A stretch of DNA of 64,000 nt from Verticillium longisporum (Eukaryota > Ascomycota > Sordariomycetes > Glomerellales > Plectosphaerellaceae). Positions within the stretch are counted from its first letter, which is position 1, and every line of letters starts with the position of its first letter. The notes below the pieces were generated by a model. The model worked only from the letters and a program-made list of their open reading frames with translations. It had not been told where the DNA came from and did no database searches. Location: positions 1,612,001-1,676,000 of the forward strand of contig JAETXT010000011.1 in NCBI GenBank assembly GCA_019188255.1, read 5' to 3'. The position numbers and the translations under genes were made by a program. Shown here piece after piece: positions 11,101 through 22,270 of the stretch.

Positions 11101-13017
11101 CCAGGCAGCCGGCTGCTGTCTGGCAGGCAGAACAGCCAAAGCCCACACACCTCTTGTCACGAGAGAACCTTCTGGGAGCCAATCGTCGAGGGGGCCGCAT
11201 CGGGCTGGAATGCAGTCTCCCTGCACGCCCCGAGTCCCACCATCTCCTCTCCTAGGGCAGCCCCCGGGAGCGCTCCTGCGGGACGGCACTGGATGAGGAG
11301 ACTGAGAAGGGAGTCATCGGTTCCGTCTCTTGCTGTCAAGCACTTTGCCAAGCTTCTCATCGCCCTGCCTTGATCTCGGCCGGCCCTCCATCCCAGACGG
11401 CCCGTATGCACACGAGACGACAAGACCCACGTCTTCTACCTCAACAGCTGCCGATGACTCTTCGCTTTTTATTGATCTTGGGTGGTTCCTTGGGGTGATT
11501 GCTGGAGCTGCTGCGCTGCAACTGTGTCTTCTTCTTGTCTCCAGGTGACACCCTCGCGTCTCAAGCAATCCTCTGGCTGGCCATGACCGTGTCCAAGAGA
11601 TCGACACTGCGCATCCGCTAGTCAAGCTGGCGTGAACATGTCAAGCAGCTGGAGGATCATGCCGGCTACAGGCTTTGCCAAGACCTCTGCAATGATGATG
11701 GGCCAGCTGCAGCGTCTCGAGTTTGGCCTCGGTCATGTATAGCTTGTCCACATCGGTAAGCATTTTCGGCCACAGACAGACTATCGTCACGCACACGCGG
11801 CCACCCTCATCCAAGTTGCAATGAAAGGACACCTCGGTGTTCCAAACGAGAAGACGCGACATACGAAGCAGTTATGACGCGTGCTAGGTGTCTAAGGCCC
11901 TGAGTAATTTCTACGTCTTTAAAATTTTGAGCTGGCTATCGTGCAAGTCCTTCCTTCGCCTGGTCAGGTAAGATGACAATATTGTCAGAATGTTCAACAA
12001 CATCGCTAGCTGCCAGCTCCTAGCTCCAGCTGCTTGTTCATCGTGGTCAGCTAACCATCGAATGAATGTCCTTCGCAGCGTTTTGACACTAGCAAAATTG
12101 TAGCTGATTACCTCATGGCACATTCACTTAAAACCAAAGCCAAGGATCTCTCTCCAAACCCCAAGAGATGCTTCAGTGCAGCGCTCCAGGCTGACGGGCG
12201 CAGTGGAGCGCAAAGAAAGTGCCAAGATGCATACAAAGCATTGACGCACTTGCAGGGATGGAGGGGGTGTACAAAAGTCGAACCCCATTTTGTGCGGGTA
12301 GCCGCCGGTGGTGCTGCGCACTATGACCAACGGTGGCCACCAGCACATTTTGTCTGCGAGAAATCCCGTGGCAGGCCAGCCGTAGACGTGAGACAGCGAC
12401 ATCTGAACCCTCACGGGTGGAGGAACCTGTTCGCAGGCGCCAACCATGACGCTCGGCCGGGATCGGACCTCAGGATCAAGGCAAGGGCCAATGTGTTGAG
12501 GGACCGACTGGCGGACGGCCCTTATGCCAGTGATCAGATCGTCAAGATGCTGATGCACACCATTCTTGCATTCCCTCTCGGTTCGTCGAACGCCTGGCGT
12601 CTTCGCTGATCTATTAGCGCATATTCGACCCGTTCTGCGCGTTCGAAAAATCAGCTTGTCGGATTAACAAGCAAGCCAAGTGTCTAGTGGTGTCAGTCCT
12701 GCGAGTGAGGAGAAGTTCGGCTGGCTTTCCATAGGCTGAGATACGTTCTCTCTGGACACCACTCGATGGGGGTGCACACCGCCTTTTTGCACCAGCCTTT
12801 TGGACTCCAAACCCTCTCATCGACGCCACTTGCTCGTGGAGGCTCACACAGCTGTACGGCATAAAGATTTAGCATGTCCATCCATCGGAAGGCTGGTCTA
12901 TGGACTGGAGCTCTCGCATGCCTGGAGGGTGCCACGTTGTTTTGCGAACAGAGTCGGCAGCAATAGCCAAGTTCGTTCAACCTCATCAGTACCCCGACAG
13001 ACGCAGAGATTCCCCGC
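8197..13017. other. Long gene-empty stretch (4.8 kb) with simple-sequence tracts
   Basis: I find no supported gene. The left part is GA/CT-rich, includes a (GT)8 run, and is presumably leader and promoter of the minus-strand gene ending at 8196. The right part leads into the first BVMO gene. Two overlapping opposite frames at about 12115-12609 are the longest near the right end, but neither shows a domain I know. No transposase or reverse transcriptase signature was seen. Confidence 0.5.
8989..9004. repeat. (GT)8 microsatellite
   Basis: Eight consecutive GT units, read directly. The tract lies in the presumed leader or promoter of the minus-strand disordered-protein gene. Confidence 0.95.
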
Positions 13018-14946
13018 ATGCCAGCAGCAGAGTTGCCAGAAGTCTTGACAAATGGCTTCCGACGGCCTGTCACCAACGGCCACAGCACTGCGAACGGGGT
13101 CGTCGAGGATCCCTTCAAGCTCAGCTCCGAGTACGCCTACACACCAAGAAAGATCAAGGTCATCACCATTGGCGCAGGTTTCTCCGGCCTTCTCATGGCC
13201 CACAAGTTCCAGCACAGGTTCCCTGAGATGAGGGACATTGTCGAGCACAAGATCTTCGAGGCTAGGTCTGAAGTCGGCGGCACGTGGTTCGTGAATGACT
13301 ATCCTGGCGTGCAGTGCGACGTGCCCGCACACATTTACGTGAGTGACATTCTGAACGAAGAAGCCCTAGAGCTTCGCGGCGTGTGTATACTGACATGAGG
13401 CAGGCGTTTCCTTTTGACCCCAACCCAGATTGGTCGCGCTTCTACGCCAGCGGCCCGGATATCCTAGCGTACATCAAGGCCACAGTGAAGAAGTGGAATC
13501 TCGACCGCGACCTTCACCTCAACACCAAGGTTGTCGACGCCATCTGGCAAGAAGACCTCGGCCAGTGGCAGGTGACCGTGGAGCACGAGGGCGTGCGACG
13601 TGTCGAGCACTGCCACGTTCTCATCTCGGCGCAAGGTGTTCTCGTGCACGAGTCTTGGCCCCAGGTCCCCGGCCTGCGGGACTTCAAGGGCCACCTCACG
13701 CACTCGGCAGCGTGGGAGCACAACTACGACTACGCCGGCAAGAGGATTGCCGTCATCGGAAACGGCTCCTCCGGCATCCAGATCGTGCCCCAGATGGCCA
13801 AGCTTCCCGGCACGGACGTCATGAACTTCATCCGCGGGCCGGCGTGGGTGTACTACCGCGCGCCGCCGTCCAAGCACCTCGGCCGCGACGACCCAGACCC
13901 CAACCCCCGCTACACGGACGACGAGAGGAAGCGCTTCCACGACCCGGACTACCACCTGCAGCACCGCAAGGGCATCATCTCGCGCACGAACAAGTCGTTC
14001 TACATCTTCATGAAGGGCGAGCACAACCAGCAGGGCATGAAGATGGCGGCGGAGCAGATGGCCGACAAGCTCAAGCACGACCCGGAGCTCTGCGAGACCT
14101 TGATCCCTAAGTGGGAGCTCGGCTGCCGCCGCATCACGCCCGGCCCGGGCTACCTCGAGTCCTTCCTGCGGCCCAACTGCAACGTCACCAACAGCGGCAT
14201 CACGCGCGTCGCCGAGAACGGCGTGCACACGGCCGACGGCAAGTTCTACGAGTGCGACGTCAGTACGTAACACCCGTCGAGTCCAGCCTTTTTCTTTTTC
14301 TTTTTTTTGTCTTTGTTGGTTACATGGAATCCGTCGCTAACCTGTGTTCCCAGTCGTCTGCGCCACCGGCTTCGACGTCTCCCACCGCCCCCGCTACCCC
14401 GTCATCGGCAAGTCCAAGGTCGACCTCGCGACGCGCTGGGCGGAGGAGCCCGACTCGTACCTCTCGGTGGCGGTGCCCGACTTCCCCAACTACTTCATGA
14501 TGATGGGCCCCAACTGCCTCGGCGGCCACGGGTCGCTCGTCGAGTCGCTCAACTGGACGGGCGACTACTTTGTCAAGTGGATCAAGAAGATGGCGACCGA
14601 GGACATCAAGTACGTGACGCCCAAGCAGGAGGTCGCCGACGCCTTCATGCGCTACGGCGACGAGGTGCACAAGACGCTCGTCTGGACCGGCGCCTGCAAG
14701 AGCTGGTACAAGCGCAACCGCGTCGACGGCCGCGTCACGGCCCTGTTCGGCGGCAGCGCCCACCTGTTCAACAGGATGCTGGGCGACATTCGCGGCGAGG
14801 ATTTCAACGTCACGTACAACACGGCCAACCCGTTCCGCTTCATGGGCAACGGCTTCACCGAGTGGGAGATGGATCCCAAGAGCGATCTGTCGTGGTATGT
14901 GGAGAAGGCCGAGGTTCCTTATGAGGAGGGCAGCAAGTCACAATGA
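13018..14946 (+). CDS. Flavin-dependent Baeyer-Villiger monooxygenase (first copy)
   Basis: Three exons (13018-13338, 13404-14262, 14354-14946) give 590 residues with consistent frame across GTGAGT...CAG and GTACGT...CAG introns. An FAD-binding Rossmann motif GAGFSG lies at residues 52-57. An NADPH-binding motif GNGSSG lies at about 226-231. Between them sits the BVMO fingerprint FxGxxxHxxxW (F201, G203, H207, W211), which separates BVMOs from other flavin monooxygenases. Such enzymes insert oxygen next to a ketone, giving an ester or lactone, using NADPH and O2. The GG(T)W block follows the first Rossmann fold as expected. It converges tail-to-tail with the Zn2Cys6 regulator and opens a cluster of oxidative genes. 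No signal peptide is seen, so it is probably cytosolic. Confidence 0.93.
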
Positions 14947-15076
14947 GTGCTTGTGTGGAGGGAACAAGTTTGTGTTGAGTAGATGGAAACCATAGATACC
15001 GTGTTGATTTCAAGTTTTTGCATCAGAATCCTCCCCGACAGTATATGAGTGAATCGTATACCATTTCTACATGATC

Positions 15077-17378
15077 CTATTGAGGCATCGTAAAGTTCAT
15101 CCCAAAATCCGCTTCCGTGTCAAACAGGTCATCATACTGTATCATCAGAGAGTCATGGAACAAGAAATTCGTCGGCGAGGGAAATCCCCTCGTCTCGTTG
15201 CCCTCGGCCTTATTCTTCAGCAGACTGTCAGCAATGCTGCTCGTTTCTCGCGTGACAAACGGAAACAGAGCCGTCCAGTCAAAGTCGCCAAAGTATTCGG
15301 GGATCGCCTCGGTAGACTCGGGCCCGTGCAAGCCATCAACGCCAATAAAGTTGGCGTGAGATTCAGCATTGCCGACGGCCTGGACCGGCGCAGTCAGATC
15401 GGGTGCCTGCCTCTGGATGCCTTGCTTCGCAGAGAGATTCGACACGTTGAGCATGCGCTGGAAGCCCTGGCGGATGACGTTGGCGGAAGCCCACATCTTC
15501 TGGAGCTGGTCTGCTGTCCGCACGAGGACGTCGAGGCCTTCGTCGGCGTCTCGGGCTAGGTGCTCGATGGAGCGGGCTTGTTGGAGCGCGATGAAGGCCG
15601 TGCCCGTGTACCAACATGTTATAGCCATCAAGAACCGCACATTGCCTCGATTCAAAATGTCTTTGAGGATGCGAACGATGCACGATGCGGCCAGGATGGC
15701 GGGCGGTAGGGCCTCCGGAATGGTTTGTGCTGATCGTTTCATGTAGAGAATGATGATGGTGGTGAGATAGGGGAGGTGAAGCTGGTGCACGTCTTTGTCA
15801 AAGGCATACGTCCTCGCTGCTCCGATGGGGAGTTGGAGATGAGGCGGCAAGGAGTTGACCCAGTTGACAAGCTCTTGTCGGTGGTTTTCGAGCACGCTGG
15901 GTGTCGAGATGCCGCCGGATCGAGACAAGCTTTTGGCGATGCGGCCCATGATGGCGCAAAGGCGCACCCAGTGGATGAAGATTTCGCCTTTCCGCTGACT
16001 CTGCGGATCGCTTGGGAAGTCTTCCAATGTGGCTTCGCGTATTGTGCAGTCGCGAGGGTCGATGATGGCGGGCTTGCTCTGGCAAAGAGCCGTCAGTCGT
16101 TCTCGGGCCTGTTTCGGTGGTTAGTTCGAAATACGACGGTCCAAGTGCTCAATGTCCACTCACGAAAGCAGTCCACCAGATCCTACGCCGGAGGCTCATG
16201 TCTTGCGCAGATAATGTCGTTTGGGATGCGCTTGGCTCGCGGTGAATGTTCATCTGCTGGGCGTGTCGGATGAGCACCGATGTCCACCACCAAGACGAGT
16301 GGCGGTGCGTGACAGTAGGGGGTCGCGGCGCCCACCAGTAGAACAAGGCGATCGACTTGATGCTGGTGATTCCGTCGAGCTCCTCGTCGTCGTAGAATAG
16401 CGCTTTTGCCCTCCGGTAATACTCGGCGGGGCCGTCGTGTGGTAGCAATGGCGGTTGAACATGGCTGGCCGCCGTCGCGAGGGCATTGGCAAGTAGAGGT
16501 GATTGCGCCATCTCTTCTGGGAGACATTCACGATCCAGGACGGGGCACCAGGTGTAGCAATACTCCCAGTACGTGTCGATGAAGCTTTCCTGGAGATCCT
16601 GCTGTTGCAGGCTCGGAAAGCCGGCTTTCGGCTCAAAAGAGGCCTCGATTGCCTGCTTCTCGGCATCGTGCTGGTTTTCGGGCCCAAAGACTTGGAGGAA
16701 GCCAGTATCGACATCGCCAGTCTGGCTCTGGCTCTGGGCGAGAGCGTCGCTGCGAGTGGTGCTGGCTGCTGAGCGTTGTGACGGGGACAGGACCTGCTGC
16801 GACTGAGCGAAGAAGTGATGGGTGGAGGTCCTCCTCGGCAGGTGAACACTCGTCTCGCGATGGCCAGGGTCTGTTGCTGCAACATCTGGATTTGGTGGTG
16901 AAACATGGATGGTGTCGAAAATGGGTAGACTGGCGGCGGTAGCCAGGTCGTCGAGGCGATGATGGCCATCTTCTGGCACCTGTGGCACCTCCTCCGGCAT
17001 CTCGACAAGGGGAGGGACACTCGGCATTGGCGGCTTCGGGGACTTGTGTGCCGCCGGTGTCACAGGTGCAGCATGCCGTCGCTTGATCCTTTTGGACGGC
17101 CGAGTCTGGCATTGCTTGTCTGCCGTGGCGCAATGGGTGCAGTTTTCGTGGCCGTGTCGTTTGCGAACCTGTTCACAGTCGGGTACATCGGCAAGCCGTC
17201 CAGCATTTTTGATGCATCTGCAAGCTGCTGAGTGCTGCCGAGGTCGATGCATGGCACATACCTGAAGGTCGCATTTGATCTTCTTATTGTGGCAGCCGAA
17301 GCACACCAGCTCTGCTCGACGCTTCTTGGGCTGTTGGGCGTCAAAGGACAGCCAGTCTGTGACAGTATCGCCTGGCAT
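15077..17378 (-). CDS. Zn2Cys6 transcription factor with fungal-specific regulatory domain
   Basis: Three exons (17378-17262, 17168-16164, 16108-15077) give 717 residues. Splicing joins CFGCHNKKIKCDLQ to VRKRHGHENCTHC and completes a binuclear zinc cluster with cysteines at 26, 29, 36, 49, 52 and 59 (C-x2-C-x6-C-x12-C-x2-C-x6-C). The cluster is followed by a basic stretch (RPSKRIKRRH). The second intron splits the middle homology region: RRRIWWTAF joins ARERLTALCQSKPAIIDP, a layout typical of the fungal_trans domain. The first intron is 93 nt, in phase and without a stop, so an unspliced message would insert 31 residues inside the zinc cluster. It lies between the BVMO and the transporter and is the obvious candidate local regulator. 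Confidence 0.9.
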
Positions 17379-17684
17379 TGCAATTTCTCTCTACACTCAA
17401 AGGTCGAGCTGGCACAGGCAAACTCGGGATGGTCGGCTCTGCAAAAGTTGGATGACGAGAAGGGATAGGCGAGAGCGTGGAGGGGGAGTGGTGGAGGTAT
17501 TACCAAGATGAAGAGGGCCAGCACCAGCTGAAGGAAGTGCGGGGAGTTGGTGAAGGGACAAGGGGGTCACGCGGGCCGGAGGACACTTGCGAGAGGTCCT
17601 CAGAGGCTCCAGAGACCCTGAGAGGCTCCAGAGGTCCTGAGGCCCCTGGGGCCCCTGCGTGTACGGGTCCAGGCAGGGTCTGTT

Positions 17685-17745
17685 GAGCGCTGGAACGGAG
17701 CGCTGGAACGGAGCGCTAGAACGACGCGCTAAACAGCGCTAACGA
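17685..17745. repeat. Degenerate short tandem repeat (GAGCGCTGGAACG-type)
   Basis: About four decaying copies of a 13-nt unit are visible, the first ones nearly identical and later ones altered (GCGCTAGAACG, GCGCTAAACA). It lies just beyond the start side of the regulator gene. Confidence 0.75.
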
Positions 17746-17860
17746 CACACTGGCGGCATGTGGCGTGGGCGCTGGAGGGTTCCCTGGGACATGGCACGAT
17801 GGGGCGTCTTGGCCACTGAAGCACACGACCCGCGCTGTTGGAGCCAAGTCCAGTGACTAC

Positions 17861-17886
17861 CTAAGGTACCTAGGTAGGTACCTTAG
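17861..17886. repeat. Inverted repeat CTAAGGTACC / GGTACCTTAG
   Basis: Two perfect 10-nt arms (17861-17870 and 17877-17886) flank the spacer TAGGTA. A longer relative of the same palindrome occurs at 44840-44880. Confidence 0.9.
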
Positions 17887-18100
17887 CATCGGAGTCGCAC
17901 GCCTGAGTCACACAGTTTTCACGTAAATGTTATCGTCATGGAAGAACGGCAGTAGTGGTAATGACCTCTTATTTCAAAGTTGGTAATATCTACGAATACT
18001 AAGCCGCCCAACAACATCTCTGACAAGGCCGTCGTTCCATCTCCAGATAGGTATTATTAGCAGCCCCGTGATCACAACAGCTACTCAAACAAGACCCAGT

Positions 18101-19816
18101 TTACAGGATGTAGCGGAACTGAGGGTTCTGTAGACAACAAATTAGTCACTGCCAACGAGAGAAACATCTGAGGGACGCTGCTTACCTTGACATCCGTGAG
18201 ATCATCCTCATACGCATGGTCGAAACCCTCGGTCACACCGCTCTTGTCACGCCGGCGGTTATCCCAGACACACACGAAGCGGTACACGACAGCAAGCAGG
18301 CCAGCGATGACGGACGTGATGACAACGACGGTAAAGCCGGGCGCATAGCGCGGCGCGTCCTGCTTCTTGAAGACGAGCGGGCCGACAAAGTTGCCGAGGC
18401 AGTAGCCAATGTAGAGGCCGGACGAGGCCATGGACCGCTTCGTGTAGCCGGCCGTGTTGGCAATCTGCAGGCTCATGAGCACGGCGTAGCCGCCGCCGAC
18501 GGACGGCAGGATGTAGGCGGCGAAGAGCAGCGCGCCCTTCTGGCGCAGCGGCAGCAGCCAGAGCAGCAGCGCCGCGAGCGTCGTGCCCATCTGCGCCGCG
18601 AGGATGAGCCACGTGCGGATGCCGGGGAAGCGCATGGCGAGGTACGGGAACACGAGCATCAGCGTGCCGGCGTACGCGCCCGCCGGGATGACGAGGAGGA
18701 GCGAGTGCAGCGTGCTGAAGCCGAAGCCGTTGATGATGATGGGCACAAACGTCGAGATGGGTCTGTTGGCGATCATGCAGAGGAACGCAATGGCGAAGAC
18801 GATCCAGAACTTCAGGTCCGTCGCCAGCTCGGCGACCTGGTCCAGCTTGTAGTGCTTGTTGCGGACGCCCGAGTTGTTGGTGCGCAGACGGGCGACGAGC
18901 AGGTAGCGCTCTCGCTCGTCGAAGCCTCTGGCGCGGATCGGGTCGGGGGGCAGCACGAAGAGGAGGGCGACGCCCCAGACAATGGTGAGGCCGCCTGCAA
19001 AGTAGAACATGTAGCGCCACGAAGAGCCGGTTGGGTTGATGGAGCCAAAGCCATAGTTGATCAGAGGCGAGAACATGGAAACGTAGCCCGTGCAGGAGTA
19101 CCAGATTCTGTCACACCCAACGTTAGCAAGGAGCCCGCCACAGCATTCATCAGCGATCAAGGTCTACACATACCCCATGCGCATGGCTTGTTCATTCTTC
19201 TTGTACCAGCTTCCGACGATGAGCATGAACATAGGACTGATGCCGCTCTCGAGGAACCCCAGGAAGAAACGCTGCGCATAGATGCCCTTGTAGTCCTTGC
19301 AAACCGTCGTCAGAATGAGACAGATGCCCCAGAGCGTGACAATGGCAGAGGCAACCCTCTCGACGGGGAACTTCTGAGCGAGGATCATGGCCGGGTAGGC
19401 ACCAACGATGAAGCCCAGGTAGAAGATGGACGCTGACCAAGAGTAACGGTCACTAACGGTCAGGTTGAGGTCTTGCCTCAGCCCGAATAAAGCCTGCCGA
19501 GACGCAAACTGTCAACAACACTGAAAATGGCAAGGAGTTGCGAAGATAATGGACTAACAGCCTGGGACAGCATGGCCTTGTCGTAGTACTGCAAGCCATA
19601 GGTTGCGCAGAGAACCGGCATAAGTCTCCAATCAACCTTGCGGCGCAGCCTTTTCTCTTCCTTCTCCGTCCATTCGCTGTCACCGTGGTAGTCGGCCAAC
19701 ACCTTCAGGGCCTCGTCATTGTGCACCGTGTCAACCGGAGTCAACTCCTTGACGCCGCCGGAGTCATCGGGACCTTCCACATGGCCGATGCTCTCAGTGT
19801 TCTTGTCTGAGGCCAT
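18101..19816 (-). CDS. Major facilitator transporter, Dal5/anion:cation symporter type
   Basis: Four exons (19816-19559, 19493-19174, 19107-18186, 18127-18101) give 508 residues with all frames matching. The start Met at 19816 is preferred because it opens the acidic cytosolic N-terminus usual for this family. Exon joins restore family blocks: KAMLSQA-ALFGLRQDL after intron 1, MRMG-IWYSCTGY after intron 2, and the short C-terminal exon NPQFRYIL after intron 3, a signature ending of fungal allantoate-permease-like transporters. About twelve hydrophobic segments are present. Members import carboxylates, ureides or vitamins, so an organic acid or related cluster substrate is plausible. It is divergent from the metallo-hydrolase gene with a 674-base shared upstream region. 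Confidence 0.92.
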
Positions 19817-20490
19817 GTTGGGAGTTGGGAGTTTGAGTGAAGTAGAAAGAATGGGGTATGAGAGTTGGAGTTGGAGTTTCTGTGTTCGATTCCCGTTGAC
19901 TTCGTCGGGACTGAAGAACACAAGATTAGAAAGATCGGCGGGTCGAGGATCTAGATATCAAGAATCTTGAACTTGCGATGTGATGCAGCTCAAATCCCCC
20001 GGGGCCCCGGATTGTTGTCAAACCTGGGGTATGGACCTGGAGCCGAGTTGGACGTTGTGCCCATTGGACCGGCATCGATTTCCCAAGTGTGTTGAGGAAC
20101 TTGGGACCACGTGTGGTACGGTTGACTGGAATCGGGCATGGTGGCGCCCAGAGCGCTGGCGTCCCTGGGCCTGCATCTGGGCCTGCGCCTAAAACAATAG
20201 TGAAGATGAAGAGGGGGTTTGGGGTCAACGGTAAACCCCCAAGGGTATAGCCGGGTGGGCGGGTGTCCGTGACGGGCTTAGCCCGGCCCCGACATTCCGG
20301 CGAGACCTGGCTTCATCCCGAACCCGGCTTGGGGTACGATGGGGCGCTGAGTTCGACCTTGCTTACCCACCGAAATGTATGAACCGCCGATAATTTGAAA
20401 CTTCAAATTGACTAATAGTTGCTCAGCACCGATCATTCTCGTGAGGCGCAAAGTTCTTGTTCTCTTCTTGGCCAACCTATGACAGCGGAC
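19817..20490. promoter_or_regulatory. Shared divergent promoter between transporter and metallo-hydrolase
   Basis: This 674-base region separates two genes read outward. It holds a 13-nt palindrome CGGGCTTAGCCCG at 20273-20285. That is a CGG-N7-CCG arrangement of the kind bound by Zn2Cys6 dimers. It also holds an AT-rich inverted repeat AATTTGAA-AC-TTCAAATT at 20392-20409, about 80 bases before the hydrolase start. Binding by the cluster regulator is inference. Confidence 0.4.
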
Positions 20491-21723
20491 ATGTCTCAAC
20501 CCAAGCTCGAGCTGCCCTCGGGGCAGACGTCGGTGTCGGCCAAGATGATCAACCCGGTCAACTTTGGACCAGCAATTCTCAAGAGATTCATGGCACCAGA
20601 CGTACCAGGCCTCGAGATCTTCCCCACATCTCCATCACTGTCCTTCCTCATTGAACACCCCTCTGGTCGCAAACTTGTCTGGGACTTGGGCATTCGGAAG
20701 GACTACGCCAACTACGCTCCCACCATCGCCGGTTATATTCCAACAACCGGTTACAAAATTGAGGTTTCCAAGAGCGTGGCGGATATCCTTGAGGAGAACG
20801 GCATAGCGGCAAAGGAGATTGAGGCTGTAATTTGGAGGTAAGGGAAACCTCCATCGATTCCACCGCAGCTGAAAAGCTGGGCGCCAGGACATCAACAGCT
20901 GATCAAAATGACCAAACCATCTAGTCACTGGCACTGGGACCACATTGGCGATCCGTCTACTTTCCCCCCTACTACGGACCTGGTTGTCGGTCCAGGTTTC
21001 AAGGATGCCATGTTGCCGGGTGCGCCGGCCAACCCTGACTCGCCCTTGCTTGAGAGTGACTATACGTAGGTTACAAACTCTATCAGCCCAGACCCCAGTT
21101 GTCTTCTTTACTAACATCTCAGGGGCCGTAACCTGAGGGAAATCGCATTCAACGGTACTGACGCTCAGCATCTCAAGATTGGTGGATTCCCGGCTTTCGA
21201 CTACTTCGGAGACGGGTCGTTCTACCTGTTGGATAGTCCTGGCCACGCCGTTGGTCATCTCTGTGGGTTGGCCCGTACAACGACAGCACCCGCGACGTTT
21301 ATCCTAATGGGTGGCGATGTTTGTCACTATGCCGGGATCTTGAGACCTTCAGAGTATCTCCCCGTACCCCAGTCCATCTCACCACACCCTTGCCACCCGC
21401 AGGATTGTAACAGCATGCTGTGCCCGGGCGGCGCTTGGGACGAATTGCAGCGATCTCGAGGCCGGCAGCCCACTGACTCCCTTTACGTGGCTACGTTCGG
21501 ACTAGACGTGCCTTTGGCCATGCGAACCATTGGCTCACTGCAGCAACTTGACTGCAACGACGATGTCTTCGTGATCATCGCACATGACTCAACGGTTAGA
21601 GATGCCGTCCCTCACTTTCCTCTTGACCTGAATGAGTGGAAGAAGAAGGGATGGGGCAAGGCTGTGAAATGGGCCTTTCTTCGAGATCTGAAAGTATACT
21701 GGGAGTCAAAGGGCGTCGCGTAG
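20491..21723 (+). CDS. Metallo-beta-lactamase-fold hydrolase (lactonase-like)
   Basis: Three exons (20491-20837, 20925-21065, 21123-21723) give 362 residues. The first splice creates the zinc motif HWHWDH at residues 117-122 from the codon AG|T, which strongly supports the join. The second gives YTGRNLREIAF. A later GHAVGHL carries the next zinc-binding His, and GDVCHY carries the bridging Asp. These are the positions used by N-acyl-homoserine-lactonase-like and related fungal hydrolases, which open lactones or cleave esters or thioesters. The start at 20491 is chosen over 20419 and 20479 because the sequence becomes protein-like there; 20479 remains possible. In this cluster a lactone-opening role after the BVMO step is attractive but unproven. 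Confidence 0.9.
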
Positions 21724-22044
21724 ACAAACAACATGTCAATAGACTTTGTAAAAACCCTCCGTGCTTCGCAAACTCCGAACCAATGTGTGGACCTGACAGC
21801 ATTGCAGTCCGAGTCGGGAATTACCAGACCACTCCTTAGCTGGGGCTTTGCCAAGAGACTCTAGCCCGCTAGTCGACGTCATGGGGTCATATTTGTTTCG
21901 GCAAAGGACATTTCGGAATTTTCTGGATTGGGATTACCGACCACCGGCTGTGTGCTTTGCCGATGACTCCTCGACTCCCGCAAGTCTCTGGCGCTGTGCT
22001 CGATTCCCGAGCCGGCCGGGGTTGACGAACGTGGCCAGCCGGTG

Positions 22045-22060
22045 GTACCCCGCGGGGTAC
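22045..22060. promoter_or_regulatory. Perfect 16-bp palindrome upstream of second BVMO
   Basis: GTACCCCGCGGGGTAC reads the same on both strands. It lies about 210 bases before the start of the second BVMO. The centre CCGCGG contains two abutting CGG half-sites in everted orientation, so it is a candidate operator for a Zn2Cys6 dimer. The half-site GTACCCC alone is scattered and not cluster-specific. Confidence 0.4.
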
Positions 22061-22270
22061 GCATGCTCTGAATATGCGGTTGCGGGGAAGATCCCTAATC
22101 TAAATTTCCATCTTTATCATGACGAGCATTCTGTACAATTGAGTCGGATCAGCATTCACGACAAGCATTGACTCGACAGCAAATCAGCAACACAGCAAAT
22201 TACATCTTGAACGCTTGTAGTCCCCAATTCCTCATCAAATCATTACTACCGGGAATCACCACTGCACACC

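Larger units (their letters stand above)
17379..18100. other. Intergenic region with short repeats, no gene seen
   Basis: This is 722 bases upstream of the minus-strand regulator and downstream of the minus-strand transporter. It contains a GA-rich segment, a degenerate GAGCGCTGGAACG repeat and a TACCTAAGGTACC-type palindrome, listed separately. Confidence 0.6.

Noticed and set aside
12115..12609. Overlapping plus (164 codons) and minus (144 codons) frames
   Set aside because: Neither translation is recognisable and both occupy the same DNA. A relic gene cannot be excluded but is not supported.
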